Assembly: GCF_036227125.1 (NCBI RefSeq) | Contig: NZ_CP109435.1 | Location: 8,742,001-8,806,000, forward strand | Length of the DNA stretch: 64,000 nucleotides | Source of the DNA: Streptomyces sp. NBC_01485 | GTDB taxonomy: Bacteria > Actinomycetota > Actinomycetes > Streptomycetales > Streptomycetaceae | Direction: 5' to 3' | Shown here: positions 42,535 through 50,844 of the stretch, piece by piece | Position numbering within the stretch: the first letter of the stretch is position 1 | How the letters are laid out: every line of letters starts with the position of its first letter | Position numbers and translations under genes: made by a program | The notes under the pieces: generated by a model | The model's input: only the letters and a program-made list of their open reading frames with translations | The model's database searches: none | Told to the model about the DNA's origin: nothing

Positions 42535-43625
42535 GCGCCGGCCTCGATTCCGTGGAGGGCGGCGAGTTCCGCGAACGCGCGTGCGGTGTGCGGGTCGAGC
42601 GGGATGCCGTGGGTTGCCCGTTCCTCGGCGGTACGCCGCTGGGGGTCGCCGGGCACCTGGACGGGCAGCGTCGCGTCGGCGCCAGGCCGGGACTGCCGGG
42701 TTGTGGTCACCAGGTCGCTGAAGCTGGCGGCGAAGCTCTCCGCACCGGCGAAGGCGGCCGGGTCGAGGCAGATCAGGAAGTGGCCGACCTGGCGGCTGCG
42801 GCCGGGCGCGGATGCGCCGATGTGCTCCAGGTGCCAGTCCGCGGGCGAGCCGGTGAGGACGGCGCCGAGGAGCGTGGCGACCATGGCGAGGCCCTGGCCC
42901 TTGTAGCCGCCGAGCGGGGACAGGGCGTACGCGTCCTGCGGGTCGGTGGTGAGGCGTCCGTCGGCGTCGGTGGCCCAGCCGTGGTCGAGGGCGCGACCGT
43001 GCTTGCGCCGCTCCTTGATCTCGCCGAAGCAGACCTGGCTGGTGGCCATGTCGAGGGCGAACTCGTCGCCGTCGGCGGCGGCGGCGAAGCTGAGTGGATT
43101 GGTGCCGTAGAGCGGCTGCGTGCCCGAGAAGGGGGCGACGCGGGGGGCCGCGGAGGTGGTGACGATGCCGACCAGGCCCTGGGCGGCGAGGTGGCGGCTG
43201 TAGACGGACGCGGCGCCGAAGTGGTTGGAGTTGCGGACGCCGACTGCGGCCACTCCGTGCTTGCGGGCCCGTTCTGCGGCGATCCGCGCGGCGGCGAGGC
43301 CAGCGACCACGCCGAGGGCGCCGCCGGCATCGAGCATCACGGCCGCGCCGGAGTCCCGTACGGCGGTGATGTCGGGCTGCGCGGTGGCGATCTTCTCCTG
43401 GAGTTCGGTGAGGTACTGCGGGAGCAGCCGCAGGCCGTGGGTGTCGATGCCGCGCAGGGAGGTGTCGGTCAGTGCGGCGGCCACGTCGCGGGCGTCACCC
43501 TCGGGGACGTCCGCAGCGCGGAGGGCGGCCACGGCGACGGCAGTAGCGGTGGCCGCCGCGAGCCGCGCGGGCGTCTCACTCGGTACGGAGGCCTTGGGTT
43601 CAGGCGCGGTGCTCGTGCTCGTCAT
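42531..43625 (-). CDS. Ldh-family NAD(P)-dependent oxidoreductase (malate/L-lactate dehydrogenase type 2)
   Basis: A 364-residue protein of the Ldh/DpkA fold. Motifs are SLRGIDTHGLRLLPQYL (conserved His), VGVRNSNHFGAASVYS and PLGGYKGQGLAMV. Members reduce 2-oxo acids or cyclic imines such as piperideine-2-carboxylate. It begins 26 bases inside the tail of the epimerase gene. A role in making a hydroxy or cyclic imino acid building block is inference. Confidence 0.88.
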   Translation of the reverse strand: MTSTSTAPEPKASVPSETPARLAAATATAVAVAALRAADVPEGDARDVAAALTDTSLRGIDTHGLRLLPQYLTELQEKIATAQPDITAVRDSGAAVMLDAGGALGVVAGLAAARIAAERARKHGVAAVGVRNSNHFGAASVYSRHLAAQGLVGIVTTSAAPRVAPFSGTQPLYGTNPLSFAAAADGDEFALDMATSQVCFGEIKERRKHGRALDHGWATDADGRLTTDPQDAYALSPLGGYKGQGLAMVATLLGAVLTGSPADWHLEHIGASAPGRSRQVGHFLICLDPAAFAGAESFAASFSDLVTTTRQSRPGADATLPVQVPGDPQRRTAEERATHGIPLDPHTARAFAELAALHGIEAGA

Positions 43626-45009
43626 GCGGGTTCGCCTTCCAGACCAAGAGGGTGTCAGTGTCGCCGTCGTGGGGCGTGAATCCGGCGGCGCGGGCGGCGG
43701 CCGTGGCGGCCTGTCGCGCGTGCATCCAGACCGTGCGGGCCCCGTCGGCCACGGCCCGGGTGACGGCCGTGCGCAGCAGGGCGGTGAGTTCCGTGTCGCT
43801 CGCCCCGCCGGCCGTCGACAGCTCGGCCAGCTGCCGGACGTGCTCGGAGGGTGCGCCGCCGGGCAGGGGCCGGCGGCGTACGCGGACCGAGGCGACCTCG
43901 GTGCCTTCGCGGCACGCGGATAGCTGCCCGCCGTCCCAGTCCGGCAGCCCGCCTGCGGTGGGCCGTACGGTGAACGCCGGACCGGTGAAGTCCGGGACGA
44001 ACCCGGTGCCGGGGGCGTCAGGAAGGGTGATCCGGCCGTGGTCGTCGAGCAGGACCCCGGCGCCGGTGTCCACCGCGAGCAGGGCGATGGAATCGGTGTC
44101 GAGGTGGTCGACGTACGAGCCGAGGTGGGCCGTGGCCGAGACTCCGGCGCTCGATTCCGGCATGCAGCCGAGCATGGTGGCGAGGCCTGCGGCGCGCGCC
44201 CGGCGCAGCATCCGCAGCACCGGGGTGATACCCCCTGCCTTCATGAGCTTGAGGTTGACGCCGTCGAACGCGTCCGCGCAGGCGTCGAGGTCGTCCGGAC
44301 CGGTGATGCTCTCGTCGGCAAACACCGGTATCGGGGAGGCCTCTTTGAGTGTGCGGGCTTCGTCCCAGTGTTCGCGGGGGAAGGGCTGCTCCAGCAGTTC
44401 CACGCCGAGCCCGGCCATGGCGTCGAGCGCGGCGAGCGTGCCGGGCAAATCCCAGCCGCAGTTGCCGTCCACGTAGAACGGGGCGTCGGTGTGTTCCCGC
44501 AGCGCCTTGAGGATGTGCAGGTCGCCGGGTGCCGCGAGCTTGACCTTGTACGCGGGCCAGCCCGGCCGTTCCAGCAGCTTGCGCACCATGGTGGCGGGCT
44601 CGTCGAGCCCGATGCTGTAGCTGGAGTGCAGGGCGCCGGGCGCGACTCCGCCGAGGTGCCGCCACAGCGGTACGCTGGCCAGCCGTGCCGCCAGGTCGTG
44701 CGCGGCGACGTCAAGGGCCGCCAGCGTGAAGGGGGAGCCCGCGAGTGGTTGGGCCAGTACAGCCCAGTTGCCCTCGGGATCGTCGGCTGGGAGGGCATGC
44801 AGGGTGCCCGCTACCCGGCGCAGGTCGTCGTGCATGGCCGTGAGAGCGGAGTTGTAGCGGTCGGTCATGAAGGCCGAGGCCTCGCCGAAGCCGGAGACGC
44901 CGGCGGCAGTGAGTTCGATCAGTAGGCCCGGCTGCTCGGGAATGGCCTCCCGGGCGCTGCGCCAGACGTCGTGGTCGGTGAGTCTGATCTCGTGGACGTC
45001 GAGTTTCAT
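43600..45009 (-). CDS. Enolase-superfamily dipeptide epimerase with extra C-terminal domain
   Basis: A 469-residue protein. Residues 1-340 are a mandelate racemase/muconate lactonizing enzyme barrel: YKVKLAAPGDLHIL (KxK-type lysine), FYVDGNCGWDLPG (Asp), LLEQPFPREHWDE (Glu), FADESITGPDDL (Asp) and NLKLMKAGGITPVL (lysine acid/base). That layout is typical of Ala-Glu-type dipeptide epimerases. The last 120 residues form an additional domain with a GNAT-like pattern (HVRQLAELSTAGGAS to TLLVWKANP). The fusion is unusual. The ATG overlaps the KamA-like stop by 4 bases. Confidence 0.87.
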   Translation of the reverse strand: MKLDVHEIRLTDHDVWRSAREAIPEQPGLLIELTAAGVSGFGEASAFMTDRYNSALTAMHDDLRRVAGTLHALPADDPEGNWAVLAQPLAGSPFTLAALDVAAHDLAARLASVPLWRHLGGVAPGALHSSYSIGLDEPATMVRKLLERPGWPAYKVKLAAPGDLHILKALREHTDAPFYVDGNCGWDLPGTLAALDAMAGLGVELLEQPFPREHWDEARTLKEASPIPVFADESITGPDDLDACADAFDGVNLKLMKAGGITPVLRMLRRARAAGLATMLGCMPESSAGVSATAHLGSYVDHLDTDSIALLAVDTGAGVLLDDHGRITLPDAPGTGFVPDFTGPAFTVRPTAGGLPDWDGGQLSACREGTEVASVRVRRRPLPGGAPSEHVRQLAELSTAGGASDTELTALLRTAVTRAVADGARTVWMHARQAATAAARAAGFTPHDGDTDTLLVWKANPHDEHEHRA

Positions 45010-46295
45010 GCGCCGAACTCCGGGAACGGCGGGAACGAAGCCCCAGAGGTGGAGAGCGGCTTGAGCTCGTCGTACCACTGAGCCTGCTCGTCGTAGGCGG
45101 CGAAGAACGGGCGGCCCACCCACTCGGGCCGGCGGGCCTGGAGGAAGCTGAGGACGAAGGCGTTCTCGCCGCCGACCTGCGCGGTGCCGTGGATCATCAC
45201 CTTGCCGGGGCCGGCCGACATGACCGGGCCTCGGGCGGTGCGGGCAAGGCCGGAGACACCGCGGATGGCCTCGGTGTAGATCTCCAGCGCCCGAACGAGC
45301 GGCAGCCCGAAGTAGTTGCGCGCTCCGGTGTCCCGCTCGACGAACATGTAGTAGGGGACGATGCCCAGGTCGACCTGCATCTGCCACATGCGGGACCAGG
45401 CGGCCGCGTCGTCGTTGACGTGCGCCACCAGGGGCGCCTGGGCGCGGATCACGGCGCCGGTGGCGCGGATCCGTGCGATCGCCTCGCGTACCGCGTTGGT
45501 CTCCAGCTCCCGTGGGTGCGAGAAGTGGGCCATGACGGCCACGTGACGGCCGGCGGCGACGGCACGCTCGAAGAGTCGCATCAAGTCGTCCGCATCAGGT
45601 CCGGTGGTGAACCGGGCCGGCCAGTAGGACAGCGCCTTGGTGCCGAACCGCAGGGTGCGGACGGAGTTCACCGTCTCCTCCAACAGCGGCTCGACCCAGC
45701 GGCGCACGACATCGGTGCGCATGATCATCGGATCGCCACCCGTGAAGAGCACGTCGGTGACCTCGGGGTGCCCGGCGAGATAGCCGGTCAGGTCCGCGGG
45801 GTCGCGCAGTGCCTGGCGCAGCTCGGCCTGGTTGACGAACTGGGCCCAGCGGAAGCAGTAGCCACAGTACGAGTGGCAGGTCTGGCCCTGGGAGGGGAAG
45901 ACCAGCACGGTCTCGGCGTACTTGTGCTGGAGTCCGTCGAGCCGGCGGCCATCCAGCATGGGGACGTTGGCCTCCAGCTGGTCGCCCGGGTGCGGGTTGA
46001 GCTCCCGCTGGGCAGCGGCCGCGGCCCGGCGGAGCTCCTCACGCGGAGCTCCGCTGTCCAGCAGGGCGGCCATCCGGTCGAAGACGGGCGCGGGGAGCAT
46101 GTCGCGGTGCGGGAAGGTCAGCCGGAAGATCGGGTCGTCCGGCGCGGTCGACCAGTCGATCAGCTCGTCGGCCACGTACTCGTTGACCTTGAACGGCAGC
46201 ACGCTGCCGACCACACGCAGGTCACGCACGTACTCGCCAGGCATGCCACGGTCCTGCGCAAGCTGAGCGAGACGCTCGTTCGCGTAGTGTTTCAC
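45006..46295 (-). CDS. KamA-like radical SAM aminomutase
   Basis: A 429-residue protein of the lysine 2,3-aminomutase family. The 4Fe-4S motif is C140-x3-C144-x2-C147 (CHSYCGYC), with TGGDPMIM as the SAM-binding GGE-like motif. A PLP lysine probably lies at K365 in SAGPGKVMI. Members move an amino group from C2 to C3, giving a beta-amino acid. The fit to a known substrate class (lysine, glutamate, arginine) is not clear. It lies between the diiron oxygenase and the epimerase. Confidence 0.88.
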   Translation of the reverse strand: MKHYANERLAQLAQDRGMPGEYVRDLRVVGSVLPFKVNEYVADELIDWSTAPDDPIFRLTFPHRDMLPAPVFDRMAALLDSGAPREELRRAAAAAQRELNPHPGDQLEANVPMLDGRRLDGLQHKYAETVLVFPSQGQTCHSYCGYCFRWAQFVNQAELRQALRDPADLTGYLAGHPEVTDVLFTGGDPMIMRTDVVRRWVEPLLEETVNSVRTLRFGTKALSYWPARFTTGPDADDLMRLFERAVAAGRHVAVMAHFSHPRELETNAVREAIARIRATGAVIRAQAPLVAHVNDDAAAWSRMWQMQVDLGIVPYYMFVERDTGARNYFGLPLVRALEIYTEAIRGVSGLARTARGPVMSAGPGKVMIHGTAQVGGENAFVLSFLQARRPEWVGRPFFAAYDEQAQWYDELKPLSTSGASFPPFPEFGA

Positions 46296-46315
46296 CGGGA
46301 TGTCTCGATTCTGCC

Positions 46316-47353
46316 TCAGCGGGCCACGTAGGACTTGGACCAGTCGAACTCGACGAGCTCCTGGACGCCCATCCGCTCGATGAGGGTGTGCAGTCCCGTG
46401 TAGTCGCGCACCAGCCGCTTGCGGCTGCTCTCGGCCTGGCAGTCCGCGAGCATCTCGTGGCCGCCATCGACACCGGCGAGGTCCATGATCCGGCGCCAGG
46501 TCGTGTAGTCCGTGGCGACGAACGCCTCGAGGCCCTCGAAAAGCATGTCGCGGAAGAAACGCTGCTTTTCCTCGTCGAGCTTGTCGTGCACCATTTCGGC
46601 CAGCACCGCGGAGATTGACGCGTGGCAGTACTCGTCACGGTTGTGCAGTTTGGCGGTACTGCTGTTGACCGGCTGGATATCAGGGTCGTCGGCCAGCAGG
46701 TCCAGGTAGGCGTTGATCGATATCTCCGACACCGTCGCGAAGGCGAGGGTGGTCAGCGACTTCTGCCACCGTTGGCTCACGCCCTCGCGCAGCCTCAGGT
46801 GCTCGCGCGCGGTGTGCGAGATGGGCAGGTCGTTGTCGGGCATCGCCCTGCCGCGCCGGCGCCGGGTGACGGCGCTGGCGTTGAGGTGCATGAGCGTGTG
46901 GTACTGCTCGTCAACCATCGCCTGGGCGAGCGAGATGTTGAGCGCTTCGTCCTGGACCATGGGGTACTCGCCCTCCATGACCAGAGCAAACGCCGGATTG
47001 GCCACCTTCTGCTCGGCCATGATCGTGTGGCGGTTGTACGCGATCCAGGCCCAGCTCAGGAGCTCGGACTTCTTCGCGGGGTCGAGCGACTGGTAGGTGG
47101 GATGGTCATGGAAGGGCAAGATGCCCTCCGGGTAGTCGGGCCGGTCGAGCTCGAAGAGCTCGTCGAGATCCGGCTCGTCGCGCTTCACGGTGGCCCGACG
47201 GTGCCAGTTGCCGACGAGCCGGCGGATGACGGCACTTTCGACCTGGTCGTCGGGGTTGTGCCTGGGCACGCCTTCGGGGAGCCCCTTCAGTTCCTCCGGC
47301 AGGCCGGTGGGGAACTCCTCGTCGGCAAGTAGGGCGTTCTGGGCGTCGGTCAT
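46316..47353 (-). CDS. AurF-type diiron N-oxygenase
   Basis: A 345-residue ferritin-like diiron protein. Metal ligands are suggested by EGEYPMVQDE, DEQYHTLMH (148-156), TVSEISINAYLD (E210) and NRDEYCH (238-244). AurF and CmlI-type enzymes oxidise amines to hydroxylamine, nitroso or nitro groups. In this operon the amine is probably the aminomutase product or another amino acid. It is the second gene, 111 bases after the TauD-like gene. Confidence 0.85.
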   Translation of the reverse strand: MTDAQNALLADEEFPTGLPEELKGLPEGVPRHNPDDQVESAVIRRLVGNWHRRATVKRDEPDLDELFELDRPDYPEGILPFHDHPTYQSLDPAKKSELLSWAWIAYNRHTIMAEQKVANPAFALVMEGEYPMVQDEALNISLAQAMVDEQYHTLMHLNASAVTRRRRGRAMPDNDLPISHTAREHLRLREGVSQRWQKSLTTLAFATVSEISINAYLDLLADDPDIQPVNSSTAKLHNRDEYCHASISAVLAEMVHDKLDEEKQRFFRDMLFEGLEAFVATDYTTWRRIMDLAGVDGGHEMLADCQAESSRKRLVRDYTGLHTLIERMGVQELVEFDWSKSYVAR

Positions 47354-47464
47354 GGTTCAGCCTTACGAGATCGGTGTTCCGGTTGTACGGCGCGGGCCGC
47401 ATCTGCGTCGCGCGCGTGAGCGCAGGCCGCGAACGCGTGGTGCGAGCGACGCGGCATGGGCGGC

Positions 47465-48208
47465 TCAGCGCTGGGCCGCGACCCAGTAGCGGGTGAGGTG
47501 GCGCTTCGCATCGCGGTACGCGGAGCGGGCGTGCACCATGCGCTGGTTGTCCCAGACGAGGATTGAGTCCTCGGGGATGAGCACGGAGACCTTGTGCTCC
47601 CGGAAGAACGTCTCGGCCTGCTCGGCCAAGTGGATGCCGAAGCTGCCCAGGGGCAGCTCCGCGGGGTCGACGGACTCGTCGACCGGTGGGTCGTACTGCC
47701 CGGTGGTCAGCAGGTTGTAGCTGAAGCGGAGGATCTCCCGGCCGCTTTCGGTGCGCTCCACGACGGGGCGCCGCACGCCCTCGGTGCCGACGCCACCGGT
47801 GTTGTGGCCGAGCCACTCGATCTCGCGCTTGTACAGGGCGGCACGGTCCTGATCGCCCAGAGAGGCCACGAACTGCCTCATGTCGGCCAGCTCGGTGTGG
47901 CCACTGCCGCAGGTGGCCTGGACCCGGCAGTGCAAGGCCAGGTAGCTGGGCGTCGGGTTCCAGCCCGGCGCCTCGGTGTGGACGAGAATGGTGTTGACGC
48001 TCTTGGAATAGCGTCGCTCCTCGAAGCCCGGCGCAGCCTTGACCTGGTAGCGCAGCGAGCCGTCGTACTGCGGGACGAGCTCACCGAAGGCACTCAGAGC
48101 CTCGGCAGCCTCTTCGTCCGTTTCGATCCCTTTGAGTAAGGTGTGACCCTGCTGTGCAAGTTCTAAAGCGTGAAGATCAAGAGTGGCAAATATGGCGAAC
48201 TCCCCCAA
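47465..48208 (-). CDS. TauD/clavaminate-synthase-like Fe(II)/2-oxoglutarate dioxygenase
   Basis: A 247-residue oxygenase with iron ligands H77-T-E79 (ILVHTEAPGW), distal H226 (QRMVHARSAYRD) and R240 as the 2-oxoglutarate anchor. The H-x-E form is shared with clavaminate synthase and VioC. It should hydroxylate or desaturate an amino acid. It leads the operon. The start is taken as TTG 48208, but a GGGGGAG site a few bases further in would suit a start near codon 6. The first 25 codons are AT-rich and contain two TTA codons, unlike all the following genes. Confidence 0.85.
   Translation of the reverse strand: MGEFAIFATLDLHALELAQQGHTLLKGIETDEEAAEALSAFGELVPQYDGSLRYQVKAAPGFEERRYSKSVNTILVHTEAPGWNPTPSYLALHCRVQATCGSGHTELADMRQFVASLGDQDRAALYKREIEWLGHNTGGVGTEGVRRPVVERTESGREILRFSYNLLTTGQYDPPVDESVDPAELPLGSFGIHLAEQAETFFREHKVSVLIPEDSILVWDNQRMVHARSAYRDAKRHLTRYWVAAQR
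48137..48166 (-). promoter_or_regulatory. Two TTA codons at the head of the transposon operon
   Basis: Leu15 (48164-48166) and Leu24 (48137-48139) of the first gene are both TTA. Two such codons within ten residues, at the start of the leading gene of a coupled operon, would put the whole operon under bldA control by polarity. Confidence 0.8.
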
Positions 48209-48438
48209 AAGTCAACCGATTTGAGTCAGGCGGCAATCAGGTTGTGATCGCAATTCGGCTGACTCCGGGGTTGATCTTCAAGGAGGGGTGGCGGGCATCG
48301 CAAATGTTTCGGAGGTGAGATGAATCACCGGTCCCCAATGTGACCGATGGCCGTAGATGTGAGGTTCCCGACTTGTATTGGCCGTGGCGGAGCGCGGTCG
48401 GGTTGGCCGCTCGTAGCGTTCGGTAGGACGCTGGCTGG
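48209..48438. promoter_or_regulatory. Promoter region of the transposon-borne operon
   Basis: About 230 bases between the leading gene and the IS110 copy, AT-richer than its surroundings. It is the only sizeable gap upstream of the twelve-gene unit and so must hold its main promoter. If the IS110 left end lies here, its structured non-coding RNA could be here too; I could not delimit it. Confidence 0.45.
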
Positions 48439-49656
48439 ATGGCTCGTCAGGTTCCTGCCGCCTCTCGGGGGCTGGCTCGCTCGGGGTGTGCCGCGGGCCC
48501 GGTGTCCGGCCACGGCCTGACTCAACAGAGGCGTGTCCCGGCAGCGGTTCCGGAAGTCGGCGTGTCGGCCGTGGACGTCCTGTCGTCCGGCCGTGAGGAA
48601 CGAACTGCCGTAATATTGCCCGGTGTTGCCCCGCTCAAGTCCACTCACACCGCTACCGCCGTCGATCCTGTCTCGAATCAGCAGGCCGGTTCGCTGAGGA
48701 TCGAGGCGAACCTCGCGGACTGCCGGCGTCTGTTGACCTGGGGGCGCCGCTGGCCGCAGCGCAGTTGGGTGGTGGAGAACGCCAGCGGGCTCGGCCGCCA
48801 CCTGGCCCAGTGGCTCGTCGCCCGCGGCGAGAGCGTCGTCGACGTTCCGGCCCCGGCGACCAGTCGCGTCCGTCGGCTCACCCGTGCCGGCGGCCGCAAG
48901 AACGACCGGATCGACGCTGCCGCCGGGGCCACGGCCCACATCCACGGAGACGGGCGTGAGGTGGACGTGGACGACCACATCACAGCCCTGACCCTGCTCG
49001 ACGAAGGACGCGTCAACCTCACCCAGGCCCGGGTCCGCACCGTCAATCAGCTGCACGCTGTGCTGCGCGATCTGCTGCCCGGCGGTGCTCCGCCTCAGCT
49101 GTCAGCGGACCAGGCCGCCGCGTTGTTGCGCACGGTCCGCCCCGCCGGCGACGTCGAGAAGGTCCGCGAGGACCTCGCCCGCGACCTGGTCACGGAGATC
49201 CGGGCGCTGGACAAGCGGCTGGCGGGGAACGCCGTACGCATGGAGGAACCGGTCGAGTACTCGGGCAGCACGCTGATGAACACGCCCGGCGTCGGGCCAG
49301 TGCTGGCGGCACGGCTCGTCGGCCGCGTCGAACGCGCCAGCCGGTTCGCCACCGCTGCGGCGTTCGCGAACCACACCGGCGTCGCCCCGGTCGAGATCGC
49401 CAGCGCGGACAAGGCCCGCCACTGGCTCTCGCGCTCCGGCGACCGCCGGCTCAACTCCGTCCTCCACACCATCGCCGTCACTCAGATCAGGATGCCGAAC
49501 GCCTCAGGACACGCCTACCACCAGCGGAAACTCTCCGAAGGAAAGACATCCCGGGAAGCCAAGCGCTGCCTGAAGCGCCGTCTCGCCGACCACGTACGGC
49601 GCGTCATGATCGCCGACGAACGCAGGTCCAAACATCCGCCACCTCAAGCAACTTGA
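48439..49656 (+). pseudogene. IS110-family transposase with damaged catalytic motif
   Basis: Homology starts about 48610 and runs to the end. Recognisable are VVENASGLGRHLAQWL, GGRKNDRIDAAAG, the central coiled part and the C-terminal Tnp20 domain with NTPGVGPVLAARL and FANHTGVAPVEIAS. The first motif, normally GVDxHKxxH in the DEDD site, reads GVAPLKSTH, so the first catalytic Asp is lost. The protein is otherwise full length but is probably inactive. GTG 48571 is a more likely start than the distant ATG 48439. Confidence 0.8.
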
Positions 49657-49808
49657 CAAGACACAGAGGCACACCCCGAGATGCGAAGGATGCTGACAGC
49701 GGGTCAGATGGGGCTCACGACGGCAGTTCTCACAGATGGGACACCATGGAGCAGGCGACGCTGGCAGATCTTGATCACGCCCACAGGAGTCCGGATACCA
49801 TGCACTGC

Positions 49809-50261
49809 ATGACAGATATCGGTATCCGGCCTGCCGTCGCGAACGACATCCCCGCCATCGTGGCCATGCTGGCCGACGACACGCTGGGGGCCACTCGGGA
49901 GTCTCCCGACGACTTGCGCCCATACCTCACCGCATACGAGCGGTTGCAAAGTGACCCCAACCAGTTCCTCACAGTGGCTGTGCGTGGCGACATGATTGTC
50001 GGCACACTCCAGCTGACCGTCATTCCCGGTCTGTCCCGTCGTGGCAGCACTCGGTCGGTCATCGAGGGCGTGCGCGTGCACAGCTCGGAGCGCGGCCAGG
50101 GGCTCGGTCAGCAGCTGATCGAGTGGGCGATCGAGGAGTCCCGCCGCCAGGATTGCCAGCTGGTGCAGCTGACCTCCGATGCGGCTCGCCCGGATGCCCA
50201 CCACTTCTACGAGCGGCTCGGCTTTGTCGGATCGCACATCGGCTTCAAGTTCCAGCTCTGA
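49809..50261 (+). CDS. GNAT family N-acetyltransferase
   Basis: A 150-residue single GNAT domain: IRPAVANDIPAIVAMLADD at the start, VRVHSSERGQGLGQQLIEWA (acetyl-CoA loop) and HHFYERLGFVGSHIGFKF at the end. It acetylates a small amine. Because it rides on the same transposon as the biosynthetic operon it might serve self-protection, but its distance and orientation give no proof. ATG 49809 and ATG 49800 are both possible starts. Confidence 0.85.
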   Translation: MTDIGIRPAVANDIPAIVAMLADDTLGATRESPDDLRPYLTAYERLQSDPNQFLTVAVRGDMIVGTLQLTVIPGLSRRGSTRSVIEGVRVHSSERGQGLGQQLIEWAIEESRRQDCQLVQLTSDAARPDAHHFYERLGFVGSHIGFKFQL

Positions 50262-50441
50262 TTCCAGGTGGTATTCTAGCTGAGACTCCCCTCTGACTCG
50301 CATGGCCGGGCGGCAGCGGTCCGGCGTCTACGCACCCCGGTTTCGACCCGTACATGGGGGTAGGTGCCTGACCTTCGCCCCGTATATGGACATCTGGGTC
50401 CTATATAGCCAAGTTGGGGAGTATCAGGATCTCGGCCTGGC

Positions 50442-50546
50442 GGATCGGCGCTCCAATTCGTGGACGCGGCGAACTTCTCCAAATACTTCCTGCAGCACAG
50501 CGGGACCACAACAACAGGCTTCCGCGAATCCGAACACCGTGGATGA
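50442..50546 (+). pseudogene. AraC-family regulator C-terminal scrap
   Basis: Thirty-four codons read ALQFVDAANFSKYFLQHSG and then TTGFRESEHRG and stop. This is the second helix-turn-helix of an AraC/XylS regulator. Nothing else of the gene remains. The rest of the gap 50262-50844 shows no gene. Confidence 0.65.
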
Positions 50547-50844
50547 ACCCGCAGGGCAGCACGATCCCGGCCGACACTCTGCAGATAAGTCGTCGGTGAG
50601 ATCACGCACCTTCCTCGACGTGGCCCTCGTCAGTGGAGACAGCCGAGAACGTCCTGGACTCCTGCGACGGGGCCCGACACACTCCGGCTGCACGTCCATG
50701 GCGGCGGACAGCACCGGTGGTACCGGCACATGCCCGGACTCCCGCTGCTCAGACCCCCTGAGCCGTATCCAAGGCTCTGGGTGACACATCCCTACCCCCT
50801 GCGGCAGCGCCGGGCCGAACTGCTGCCACGGCGAGCGGGGGCGC

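Noticed and set aside
45006..46295. Naming the radical SAM gene as lysine 2,3-aminomutase
   Set aside because: The iron-sulfur and PLP motifs fit the family but the substrate-binding residues could not be judged by eye, so only the family is given.
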